Below, piece after piece: positions 55,145 to 64,000 of a DNA stretch of 64,000 bases. The translations under genes and the position numbers were made by a program. This DNA comes from Nisaea sediminum (lineage in GTDB: Bacteria > Pseudomonadota > Alphaproteobacteria > Thalassobaculales > Thalassobaculaceae). The stretch is from assembly GCF_014904705.1 (NCBI RefSeq), contig NZ_JACZCQ010000006.1, positions 744,001 through 808,000 on the forward strand. The letters are read 5' to 3'. The notes below the pieces were generated by a model. The model made no database searches, was not told the DNA's origin, and saw nothing but the letters and a program-made list of their open reading frames with translations. Within the stretch, counting starts at the first letter, position 1. Each line of letters starts with the position of its first letter.

Positions 55145-56029
55145 ATGCCCAGCCTCAAGGACCTGAAAATCAGGATCAACAGCGTCAAGTCGACGCGGAA
55201 GATCACATCGGCCATGAAAATGGTCGCGGCCGCCAAATTGCGCCGCGCCCAGGAGCAGGCCGAGGCCTCTCGGCCCTATGCCGAGCGGATGAACCGCATG
55301 ATCGCGTCGCTGGCCGGTGCCGCGACGCAGGCCGGCGGCCCGAAGCTGCTGGCCGGTACCGGGAAGGACGACGTGCATCTGCTCGTCGTCTTCACCGCGG
55401 ACCGCGGTCTTTGCGGCGGCTTCAACAGCTCGATCATCCGGGCGGCCCGCCGCCGGATCCGTGCCCTGCGCACGGGCGGCAAGACGGTGAAGATCTATTG
55501 CGTCGGCAAGCGTGGCCGTGACGCCCTGAAGCGCGAATTCGGCGAGATGATCGTCAATTCGGTTCAGGACGTGACCCGCAAGGGCGTCGCCTTCTCCAGC
55601 GCCGACGAGATCGCAGCCGGTATCCTCAAGATGTTCGAGGATGGCGACTTCGACGTCTGTTCCGTGCTGTTCAACCGCTTCCAGTCGGCGATGACCCAGA
55701 TCGTCACCGAACAGCAGATCATTCCGGCGAGCATGCCGGAAGCCGGCGAAGGCCCGGCCGGATCGGAGAGCGGTGCGCTCTACGAATACGAGCCGGACGA
55801 GGAAGCGATCCTCGCGGCCCTGCTGCCGCGCAACGTCGCGACCCAGATCTTCACGGCGCTGCTGGAAAGCAATGCCAGCGAGCATGGTGCCCGGATGACC
55901 GCGATGGACAACGCCACGCGGAACGCCGGCGACATGATCGACAAGCTGACGCTGAACTACAACCGGGCGCGCCAGGCGGCCATTACGAAAGAGCTTATCG
56001 AGATCATCTCCGGTGCCGAGGCCGTCTAG
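55145..56029 (+). CDS. atpG: ATP synthase F1 gamma subunit
   Basis: Central rotor shaft. The 294-residue protein has the N-terminal helix [20 protein letters not shown] and [14 protein letters not shown]. It also has the [11 protein letters not shown] core and the C-terminal helix [27 protein letters not shown] precedes the ATG. It follows atpA by 32 bases. Confidence 0.97.
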   Translation: MPSLKDLKIRINSVKSTRKITSAMKMVAAAKLRRAQEQAEASRPYAERMNRMIASLAGAATQAGGPKLLAGTGKDDVHLLVVFTADRGLCGGFNSSIIRAARRRIRALRTGGKTVKIYCVGKRGRDALKREFGEMIVNSVQDVTRKGVAFSSADEIAAGILKMFEDGDFDVCSVLFNRFQSAMTQIVTEQQIIPASMPEAGEGPAGSESGALYEYEPDEEAILAALLPRNVATQIFTALLESNASEHGARMTAMDNATRNAGDMIDKLTLNYNRARQAAITKELIEIISGAEAV

Positions 56030-56103
56030 GCCGCGCCGGAAGAAGAACTCGGTCCAAGGAATTAACGAGGATCCGGATATCCCGGATAGAGGTTTGGAGC
56101 TGA

Positions 56104-57531
<1,428 letters not shown>

Positions 57532-57563
57532 TCGCGTCCGTCTAACGGAGTGGAGCCATAACG

Positions 57564-57968
57564 ATGGCCGAGACGACACAGTTCGAACTGGTATCGCCGG
57601 AGAAGCTTCTCTACTCGGAAGAGACCGAAATGGTCGTTGTTCCGGGTGCGGAAGGTAACTTCGGTGTGCTGCCGCGCCACGCGCCGATGATCTCGACGCT
57701 GCGGCCCGGCGTGATCGACGTCTATCAGAAGGGCTCGGTTGCCGAGCGCATCTTCGTCGCCGGCGGCTTCGCCGAAGTCACCGAGACCCGCTGCACCGTG
57801 CTCGCCGAAGAGGCCCTGCCGCTGGCGGATGTCGATGTGGCGAAGGTCGACAAGGATCTCGCCGATCTGCGTGACGATCTGAAGGACGCGAAAGCGGACC
57901 TCGAGCGTGAGCGGATCGAGTCCCGCATCACCGTTCTGGAAGCCATGCGCGCGGCTGCCAGCCACTGA
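57564..57968 (+). CDS. atpC: ATP synthase F1 epsilon subunit
   Basis: Rotor subunit that inhibits ATP hydrolysis. The 134-residue protein has the beta-sandwich (FELVSPEKLLYSEE, PGAEGNFGVLPRHAPMI, FVAGGFAEV) and a C-terminal helical hairpin (about 90-134). Last gene of atpHAGDC, followed by a terminator. Confidence 0.96.
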   Translation: MAETTQFELVSPEKLLYSEETEMVVVPGAEGNFGVLPRHAPMISTLRPGVIDVYQKGSVAERIFVAGGFAEVTETRCTVLAEEALPLADVDVAKVDKDLADLRDDLKDAKADLERERIESRITVLEAMRAAASH

Positions 57969-57995
57969 CGGCGACGCATTTACGAATATTGAGGG

Positions 57996-58024
57996 ACGGT
58001 CGGCATTTGCCGGCCGTTTCCTTA
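57996..58024 (+). terminator. probable terminator after atpC
   Basis: ACGGTCGGCA and TGCCGGCCGT pair over 10 positions with one G-T pair, followed by a short TTCCTTA tail. It ends the atp operon and abuts the convergent 409-residue gene. Confidence 0.65.
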
Positions 58025-59251
58025 TGAGGCCTCCCAGCGCGAGCCGCCCTCGTCCTTCTTGGATTTCGATTTCTCGATCCGGTCTTTCAGTTCGATATCC
58101 AGCTCGTCCGTCTGCCAGGAGTGCATCTGGCTCACCAGCTTGACGCGGGCACGCTCGACGGAGGACTGGCTGTCGAAGGCGTTGCCGTGGAGTTCCTTGT
58201 AGGGAATGACCGGCAGGTGCCAGAGGATGTGAGCGATCGCCCGCTCCGTGCCCTTCTCGCCGCCGATCAGATGGCTGTTCTCACTGGCATCGAGCCAGAC
58301 AGAGACGAGATCGTCCCATCCGTCGAGACCGTAGGCCACGTCGCGGCGCAACTTCTGAAGCTGGTCGACAGAATTCTCGACCTGCTGGAACATGCCGGCG
58401 ATGCTCGCGAGCAGGGAATCCAGCTTTACGATCCGCTCGCTCACAAACCCGATGGTCTGGTCGAGCACCCTGAGGATGAGCTCGACGGAATCCGAAACCT
58501 CGGGACGGGCCTCGACTGAATAGAGTTTGAGAGACCCGCGGAAATCGAGCAGCCGCAAATGTTGACGGAAGAGGAAGCCGTCGGTCCGCTTCTCGGTTTT
58601 CGAGGCGACGGACCCGAAGGGTGCGATCAACCCGACGAGCGGCTCCAGCCAGTCGCGTACGTCCTCGACCGAGCAGCCGGCCCGGAGCGCCGTGTGCGAC
58701 ATGACCTTCGCAACCAGCTCCTCCATGCGGAAATCCGCGATCGCGCTTTTGCCGGACATCAGGTTGAGGAGCGTCTGCGTGCTCGCCCGGGCCATGAATG
58801 TATCGCCCTGGGCGACACCGCATTCGCGCGTCATCTGCGCGATGCAGGACATCCGGACGATTTCCCGCTCCTCGAGGTCACGCTGCGCCTGTTCGCGGGC
58901 TTTCCGCCGGCGCTCCTCGTCCGGATTGTAGGCCGAATCCGCCTGCTGCAGGATCGCGCGGACATTGATCGGATCGAGATCGAGTGCGTTCCGCGTCGCC
59001 AGGATCCGCCCGTGAACCTCCTCGTCGCGCTCTGACAAGGTCCCCATGTTGGGGAGCTGCTTCCAGTCGACGATGGCGAATTCGCCGCGCCGGGTGCCCG
59101 AGAAGTTCGGAATCGTTGCTTCGAGAAGCCTGCCGCGGCTGGTGACATACTCGCGCACCCGCAGATGGTTGAAGGCGGGCACGGAAAGCAGAGGAACGCA
59201 GGTGCCCCGGCGCTCGAATGTCTGCGGTAGGGTGTCGCTGCCCGCGGCCAT
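58022..59251 (-). CDS. unknown 409-residue protein
   Basis: A soluble protein I do not recognise. Residues about 30-90 look folded (NHLRVREYVTSRGRLLEATIP...). A charged coiled coil follows at about 115-140 (ERRRKAREQAQRDLEEREI). The core from about 140 to 370 is helical (RMEELVAKVMSHTALRAGCS, LRRDVAYGLDGWDDLVSVWL). The tail is highly charged (KDRIEKSKSKKDEG). No signal peptide or membrane segment. It has the general flavour, but no clear sequence identity, of the helical paralogs at 32-34 kb. The start at 59251 is the only plausible ATG. Convergent with atpC. Confidence 0.7.
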   Translation of the reverse strand: MAAGSDTLPQTFERRGTCVPLLSVPAFNHLRVREYVTSRGRLLEATIPNFSGTRRGEFAIVDWKQLPNMGTLSERDEEVHGRILATRNALDLDPINVRAILQQADSAYNPDEERRRKAREQAQRDLEEREIVRMSCIAQMTRECGVAQGDTFMARASTQTLLNLMSGKSAIADFRMEELVAKVMSHTALRAGCSVEDVRDWLEPLVGLIAPFGSVASKTEKRTDGFLFRQHLRLLDFRGSLKLYSVEARPEVSDSVELILRVLDQTIGFVSERIVKLDSLLASIAGMFQQVENSVDQLQKLRRDVAYGLDGWDDLVSVWLDASENSHLIGGEKGTERAIAHILWHLPVIPYKELHGNAFDSQSSVERARVKLVSQMHSWQTDELDIELKDRIEKSKSKKDEGGSRWEAS

Positions 59252-59363
59252 CGCCCCTCGATACTAAAAATGGATCAAGTCACCGGTGAAACCGCGATGG
59301 AGGGCGGAAGCCGGCGTCCGGAAAGATGTCAGCCTACCAGCACCGTGCGCGATGGCAAGACGA

Positions 59364-59843
59364 CTAGCGCTTCAGATAGGTCGCAAACTGATCAATCACC
59401 GATTGATAGACGGGACGTTTGAAATCGACGATCAGCGCCAGAACCTCGTCGCTTCCGGCCCAGCGCCAGGCATCGAACTCGACCGTGTCCCCGGCAAGAT
59501 CGATCTCCCGGTCCTTGCCGGTAAATCTGGCCAGAAACCATTTCTGCTTCTGCCCCCGGTAGCGGCCCTTCAGAGCTTTTCCCAGCGCCTCGGGCGGAAG
59601 GTCGTAGGTCAGCCAGCCGGAGGTCTCTGCAAGCAGCTCGCAGGCGGTGACGCCGGTTTCCTCGGCGAGTTCGCGCAGAGCGGCCTCCCGCGGGGCCTCG
59701 CCGTCATCGATCCCGCCCTGCGGCATCTGCCAGGCATCCGGGCGGAAGTTCGCGCGCCGGGCGATGAAGATCTCGCCCTCGTCATTGATCAGAACAATCC
59801 CGACATTCCGCCGATAGGGCAGCGTGGAGGGGTCGGCGGTCAT
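59364..59843 (-). CDS. rppH: RNA pyrophosphohydrolase (Nudix)
   Basis: Removes pyrophosphate from mRNA 5' ends to start decay; the family also contains dinucleoside polyphosphate hydrolases. The 159-residue protein begins [13 protein letters not shown] and has the full Nudix box at residues 43-65 ([20 protein letters not shown] and TGV). QKWFLARF and a C-terminal [13 protein letters not shown] complete the RppH pattern. Downstream member of the gpmI-envC-ctpA-deacetylase-rppH block. Confidence 0.93.
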   Translation of the reverse strand: MTADPSTLPYRRNVGIVLINDEGEIFIARRANFRPDAWQMPQGGIDDGEAPREAALRELAEETGVTACELLAETSGWLTYDLPPEALGKALKGRYRGQKQKWFLARFTGKDREIDLAGDTVEFDAWRWAGSDEVLALIVDFKRPVYQSVIDQFATYLKR

Positions 59844-59872
59844 GGGGTTCTCCGTAACGGCGGGACGGGTCT

Positions 59873-61108
59873 TCAGCGCAGGCTCTGCTTATTCGCGAGC
59901 GCTGTGACCGGCGCAAGGACGAGGCCGCGCTCGGGCAGGGTTGCGGCCCAGGAGGCGAGAAGATCGATGGTGATCGGCAACGGCGGTACCACGCCGAGCG
60001 CATAGCCTGAGCGTTGCGCGGTGCGCTCCAGCGCCGATAGACGGCGCTGCATCTCGGCCAGCGCCGGACCGTCGTCGATTCGCCAGTTGGCAACGGCGCG
60101 GGGAAGCTGGAGCGTGCCCGCGATCTCGAGGGCGATCGTCCGCGAGGACGCTGCGCTGTCGACATACATGAGGCCGCGCTCCTTCAGAACCGAAAGGACC
60201 GGCGTCAGGGCTTCCTCGTCGGTGGTGAACTGCGACCCCTTGACCCCGATCACACCCGCATAGCCGACCGTCCGGCCAAGCACTGTTTCGAGGCGGTTCA
60301 GGTTATCGACGGCGCTGAGGGACGTGAGCAGGGTGGTCGGTCCCGGATCGTTGGCCGGATAGCCGAAAGGCTCCATCGGCACATCCAGAAAGACCTCGTG
60401 TCCGGCCTTCTGGGCAAGCGCCACCTGTTCATCGAGGTCGGAGGAGGTGGTCGAAAAGGAGAACGAGATCTCCGGGGGGAGAACCTCGATCGCGGCCGCC
60501 GTCAGGGAACGCGAGATACCCATCCGGGTCATGATGATGGCGATTCGCGGCAGGGAGGCCTCCGCCTCGAAAGGCCGTGCATAAACCTCCCAGGCCTTTC
60601 GCCCGTCCGGAGCGACGACGGGCAGCATGCCTTTTTCTGTCTCTTCCACGAGGGCGAGCTCGAAACGCGGCCCCTGTTGCTCGGGGGCCATCGGTTCGGC
60701 CGGGGCGCCATGCCCGTCCGATGACGAGGCGGGTGCGCCGTTTCCGGCCGCGGCCCCGTGCGAATCGGCGGCCATTTCGCCATGACCCTCCGGCTGTTTG
60801 GCCGCCATGGCATCGAGGCTCGAATTCGGCTCCGGATGTTCTCCCTCCGCGAGGATCGGAACGGTCAGGGCCGGTTGCCGGGCAGCCCGTTCGGCGACGG
60901 TTTCAGGGCCGTTCACCACGAGCCAGCCGACGATTGCTCCGAGCCCTCCGATCGCCGCGACCGCGAGCAGAGCCGTCCCGGCAAGCCTGAGAATGCGTCC
61001 AAGCCTGCTGGGTCCTGCCGGACCGATCTCAACCTCCGCCCCCGGGCCCCGCTTGCGAAAAGGGAGCGCCGGAAGCTTCAGGTTTATTTTGGGTATGGGG
61101 AGCTTCAA
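59873..61108 (-). CDS. divergent polysaccharide deacetylase family protein (YibQ-like)
   Basis: A 411-residue envelope protein. The Lys/Pro-rich cytoplasmic N-terminus is followed by one membrane anchor (about 37-65, [20 protein letters not shown]). A low-complexity Gly/Ala/His/Pro linker (about 85-145) leads to a catalytic-like domain of the divergent deacetylase family ([54 protein letters not shown]). The classical metal Asp/His set of NodB deacetylases is not evident, as usual for this family. Its start overlaps the ctpA stop by 4 bases. Confidence 0.87.
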   Translation of the reverse strand: MKLPIPKINLKLPALPFRKRGPGAEVEIGPAGPSRLGRILRLAGTALLAVAAIGGLGAIVGWLVVNGPETVAERAARQPALTVPILAEGEHPEPNSSLDAMAAKQPEGHGEMAADSHGAAAGNGAPASSSDGHGAPAEPMAPEQQGPRFELALVEETEKGMLPVVAPDGRKAWEVYARPFEAEASLPRIAIIMTRMGISRSLTAAAIEVLPPEISFSFSTTSSDLDEQVALAQKAGHEVFLDVPMEPFGYPANDPGPTTLLTSLSAVDNLNRLETVLGRTVGYAGVIGVKGSQFTTDEEALTPVLSVLKERGLMYVDSAASSRTIALEIAGTLQLPRAVANWRIDDGPALAEMQRRLSALERTAQRSGYALGVVPPLPITIDLLASWAATLPERGLVLAPVTALANKQSLR

Positions 61109-62430
61109 TTCACGATGCGTTGACGGTAGAGATCGATGCCGCGCAGCAGGTCGATTGCCCGGGCGAGCTGGTAATCTGCCTGTTCCGGGGGCTGCGCCGT
61201 GTCTTCGCCGTCAGCGGCTTCGGGTTTTGCCACGCCGTTTCCGCTCGGATTGTTCAGCGCTCCGCGCAGATCCGCCTCGCGCCGGGCCTGACTGTTGTCG
61301 AGCTTCTCGATCCGGGCCAGCGGCACATTGATGTCCGGCGCGATCCCGGTCTGCTGGATAGAACGTCCGGACGGCGTGTAATAGCGCGCCGTCGTCAGCC
61401 GCATCGCGACCTGTCCCGAGAGCGGGATGATCGTCTGGACGGAGCCTTTGCCGAAGCTCTGGGTCCCGAGAAGGATCGCGCGCCGGTGGTCCTGCAGCGC
61501 ACCTGCGACAATCTCCGAAGCCGAGGCGGAGCCGCCGTTGATCAGGACGACAAGCGGCTTTCCGTCGGTCAGATCGCCCGGCTTGGCATGGACGCGGGAG
61601 GCATTCTCCGGATCGCGGCCGCGGGTGGAGACGATTTCGCCCTGTTCCAGGAAGGTGTCGGAGACGGAAATCGCCTCGTCGAGCAGTCCGCCCGGATTGT
61701 TGCGCAGGTCGATCACATAGCCTGTGAGCTTGTCGCCCTTCTCCGCCTTGATCTTCTCGATCGCGTTCTGCAGGCCGGTCGTGGTCTGCTCGTTGAAGGT
61801 GGTGATGCGGATATAGCCGACATCGTCGATCATCCGCGAGCGTACCGAGCGGATCTTGATGACCGCACGGGTCAGCGTCACGTCGAAGGGCTCTGCGTCC
61901 TGCCGCCGGATGGAAATCGTCAGGTCGGAATCGACCGGGCCGCGCATCTTTTCGACCGCCTGGCCGAGGGTCAGGCCCATCACCGGCTCGCCGTCGAGAT
62001 GGGTGATCAGATCGCCCGGCTGCAGGCCGGCCTTTGCCGCCGGCGTGTCGTCGATCGGCGAGACCACCTTGACCAGGCCGTTCTCCATCGAGACCTCGAT
62101 CCCGAGGCCCCCGAATTCGCCCTTGGTCTGCACCCGCATGTCTCGGAAGCTCTTGGAATTCAGGAAGCTGGAATGCGGGTCGAGCGAGGTCAGCATGCCG
62201 TTGATGGCGGCCTCGATCAGCTCCTGATCGCTCACCTCCTCGACATATTCGGAGCGCACCCGCTCGAACACGTCGCCGAACAGGCTGAGCTGACGGTAGG
62301 TATCGGTGTCGTTCTGGGACTGGGCGTCCGCGTGCTCCATCGCCGGCACCGCCAGCAGGGCGGTTGCGGCGACGGCGCCCAGCAGGGCTACCCGGGACCA
62401 GGATTTCATCTGACGGATCGATTTCATCAT
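61105..62430 (-). CDS. ctpA: carboxy-terminal processing protease CtpA (S41)
   Basis: Periplasmic PDZ protease. The 441-residue protein has a signal sequence (WSRVALLGAVAATALLAVPA, cleavage near ADA-QS). An N-terminal helical part contains FGDVFERVRSEYVEEV. The PDZ domain spans about 100-180 (FGGLGIEVSMENGLVKVVSP). The S41 domain has LRNNPGGLL, the nucleophile Ser303 in NGGSASASEI and Lys328 in QSFGKGSVQT. The ATG at 62430 overlaps the envC stop (ATGATGA arrangement). In this operon it is linked to cell-wall hydrolase control. Confidence 0.94.
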   Translation of the reverse strand: MMKSIRQMKSWSRVALLGAVAATALLAVPAMEHADAQSQNDTDTYRQLSLFGDVFERVRSEYVEEVSDQELIEAAINGMLTSLDPHSSFLNSKSFRDMRVQTKGEFGGLGIEVSMENGLVKVVSPIDDTPAAKAGLQPGDLITHLDGEPVMGLTLGQAVEKMRGPVDSDLTISIRRQDAEPFDVTLTRAVIKIRSVRSRMIDDVGYIRITTFNEQTTTGLQNAIEKIKAEKGDKLTGYVIDLRNNPGGLLDEAISVSDTFLEQGEIVSTRGRDPENASRVHAKPGDLTDGKPLVVLINGGSASASEIVAGALQDHRRAILLGTQSFGKGSVQTIIPLSGQVAMRLTTARYYTPSGRSIQQTGIAPDINVPLARIEKLDNSQARREADLRGALNNPSGNGVAKPEAADGEDTAQPPEQADYQLARAIDLLRGIDLYRQRIVN

Positions 62431-63752
62431 CGCTTTACCTTGTTCGTGCGCGCGGACCACCATGGTAGCGGATCTATCGGGGCACCATTGTGGCGAAACT
62501 CCACATAGAGTCCGTCCGTCCCCTCCGCACCGGTTCCGGCCACGCCCATACGGGCAATCGGCTCTCCCGCGAGCACACCCTGTCCAACCTGAACATCAAC
62601 CGAGGACATACCTGCCAACAAGGTAAGATAGTCGTCGCCATGTTCAATCATCACAATCTGACCATATCCGCGAAACGGCCCCGCATAAATGACTTTTCCG
62701 TCAAAAGGCGCAACCACCTGGGCCCTCTCGCGGGTCGCGATCACAACCCCGCGTTCGGTCAGGCCGAGGGCGTTCGACGCGCCGAACCGCTGGCTGACTT
62801 TCCCTGCGGCGGGATAGGTCAGATCGCCCTTGTTGCTTGCGATCCCGGGGCCGCTGGGGAGGCTGGCGACGAAATCCGTCTCACCTGCCGAAACGGACGG
62901 CGCGGACGGCGGGGCGGCGCCGGGCGTGACCGCGCTCTCGCCCGAGGGCTGCCCGCCCTTGCCGACGATGGAATTGAGCCGCTTGCGCGCCGAATCGCTC
63001 TTCGCCTGATGCTGCTCGACCCGCCGCATCAGGTCGCGGAGGTCGCGTGCCGAAGCGGCCAGCTCGTTCAGTCTGTCCGTGACGGCACTGCGCTCGGCGG
63101 CCATCGAGTTTCGCGCCGCCTGCTTCGCCTCCAGCAGCGCGGTGACCCGTACCCGCTCCTCCTCGAGAGCGGCGCCGGCCGAGGCCAGCCGTTCCTGCTC
63201 CTCGCGGATCTCGCGTTCGACCGCGGCATGGCGGGCTATCTCTCCGGAAAGCCGGGCGGCCTCCCGCTGCAGGTCCGGAAGCACGGAGCCGAGCAGCATC
63301 GCGGTATGGACGGTGTCGAGCGGATCGGCCGGCGACGCGATCATGGCGACTGGCGGGCGGGCCGCGAGGCGGCGCAGCGCGCCCGAGACTTTTACCAGCT
63401 GCTGCTTCTTGACGGCGAGCGTGCCGAGGCTGGTTTCCCGCTCGGCTTCCAGTTCCGAGAGTTTGGTCTCGACGGCGGTGAGTTCGGCCTCGCGCTCCTG
63501 TGTCGCCTCGGCGGCGAGGACGAGCGCGCGGCGCAGGCGCTGCAGCTCGCTCTCGACGCTGTCGGCCAGCTGGTCGAGATCGCGCTTTCGGGCCGAGCCC
63601 TGCTGGAGGGCCCGTTCGACCTTCTTCAGGTTCTCGTCGAGCTTCTCCGGATCGGGAAGCGATTCGGCCGCTCCGGCAAGCCGGACCGTTCCGAGGACGA
63701 TCAGCAGTGACGCGGCGAGCGGTGCTCCGATCTTGCTGGCCGCCTTCCGCAT
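62427..63752 (-). CDS. envC: EnvC-like murein hydrolase activator with degenerate LytM domain
   Basis: A 441-residue exported protein that, by family, activates N-acetylmuramoyl amidases at the septum. Signal peptide at about 1-28. Long coiled coils span about 35-135 and 165-260 (AEREIREEQERL-type). A Ser/Pro linker is followed by a C-terminal M23/LytM fold from about residue 325. The zinc ligands are missing: the usual HxxxD is replaced in LTERGVVIATRERA, and the HxH strand reads GLYVEFRHNG. So it is not a peptidase itself. It lies downstream of gpmI and overlaps ctpA. Confidence 0.88.
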   Translation of the reverse strand: MRKAASKIGAPLAASLLIVLGTVRLAGAAESLPDPEKLDENLKKVERALQQGSARKRDLDQLADSVESELQRLRRALVLAAEATQEREAELTAVETKLSELEAERETSLGTLAVKKQQLVKVSGALRRLAARPPVAMIASPADPLDTVHTAMLLGSVLPDLQREAARLSGEIARHAAVEREIREEQERLASAGAALEEERVRVTALLEAKQAARNSMAAERSAVTDRLNELAASARDLRDLMRRVEQHQAKSDSARKRLNSIVGKGGQPSGESAVTPGAAPPSAPSVSAGETDFVASLPSGPGIASNKGDLTYPAAGKVSQRFGASNALGLTERGVVIATRERAQVVAPFDGKVIYAGPFRGYGQIVMIEHGDDYLTLLAGMSSVDVQVGQGVLAGEPIARMGVAGTGAEGTDGLYVEFRHNGAPIDPLPWWSARTNKVKR

Positions 63753-63764
63753 GGCCCGCCGCTG

Positions 63765-64000
63765 CTACTCTGCCGCGCTCGCGGCGCTGGCACGGAGCAT
63801 CGAGGTCCCGGTCATTTCCGTCGGCTGATCGACACCCATGAGCTCGAGCAGCGTCGGCGCGACATCCGCGAGACGGCCGGTCGCGAGCGCCCCGATGCCC
63901 GCCGGCGCGTTGACCAGGACGGTCGGCACGAGGTTGGTCGTGTGCGCGGTGTGCGGTCCGCCGGTTTCGGGATCCAGCATCTGTTCGCAATTGCCGTGGT
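63765..64000 (-). CDS. gpmI: 2,3-bisphosphoglycerate-independent phosphoglycerate mutase, C-terminal part
   Basis: Glycolytic phosphoglycerate mutase of the alkaline-phosphatase-like family. Only the last 77 codons are in the window; the gene enters from the right edge. Visible are [10 protein letters not shown] (metal site), [14 protein letters not shown] and a C-terminal [15 protein letters not shown], all typical of the GpmI C-terminus. envC begins 12 bases downstream on the same strand. Confidence 0.9.
   Translation of the reverse strand, partial: HGNCEQMLDPETGGPHTAHTTNLVPTVLVNAPAGIGALATGRLADVAPTLLELMGVDQPTEMTGTSMLRASAASAAE

Overview
The window is a GC-rich, gene-dense chromosomal segment from an alphaproteobacterium. 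The dapF/mtaB pair, the ffh-rpsP-rimM-trmD-rplS operon, an sdhCDAB ... mdh-sucCD-sucA-sucB-lpd supercluster, a split ATP synthase locus (atpHAGDC only) and the gpmI-envC-ctpA-deacetylase-rppH block are all typical of that class. Together with an R-body (reb) locus the layout resembles Rhodospirillales. No 16S or other species marker is present, so the genus cannot be named.

Layout. 0-4 kb: the 5' end of mtaB with dapF on the minus strand, a divergent Ldh-type dehydrogenase, a small AT-rich membrane ORF and an enolase-superfamily enzyme. 4.1-8.2 kb: SRP/ribosome operon ffh, rpsP, rimM, trmD, rplS with promoter and terminator. 8.2-13.6 kb: TauE/SafE permease, then leuC, leuD, leuB and asd. 13.6-19.1 kb: the accessory highlight, an R-body locus made of one ECF-type sigma factor, seven RebB-family proteins and two co-located proteins of unknown function. 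19.0-25.1 kb: pdxY, a CitE-like lyase, an exported pentapeptide-repeat protein, and a MacAB-type exporter operon with a possible small RNA or attenuator upstream. 25.1-43.7 kb: an AT-rich regulatory region followed by TCA-cycle genes, interrupted by a 39-residue exported peptide, an SDR, zapE and a pair of paralogous unknown proteins behind a CtrA-like site. 43.7-50.5 kb: a palindromic extragenic repeat, a DAO-type oxidase, tandem secreted four-cysteine proteins, an ACT-like protein, xerC, DUF484, transaldolase, YciI and LysR. 50.6-58 kb: priA and atpHAGDC. 58-64 kb: an unknown 409-residue protein, rppH, a polysaccharide-deacetylase-like protein, ctpA, envC and the 3' end of gpmI.

The most interesting signal is in the reb locus. 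The motif GTTCAC-N17-CGTC occurs at the right distance in front of three units: the sigma gene, the first reb gene, and the pair of unknown genes behind the reb terminator. A fourth copy with a 16-base spacer lies before reb5. This looks like an autoregulated ECF regulon that ties two undescribed proteins (17797-18396 and 18422-19078) to R-body production. No anti-sigma gene and no toxin gene are visible. Other signals are a predicted small RNA or attenuator with a CUCCCUCCC stretch (24935-25105), DnaA-box-like sites upstream of sdhC, a CtrA-type site before the 32-34 kb paralogs, and an unresolved start or frame at 32172-32219.
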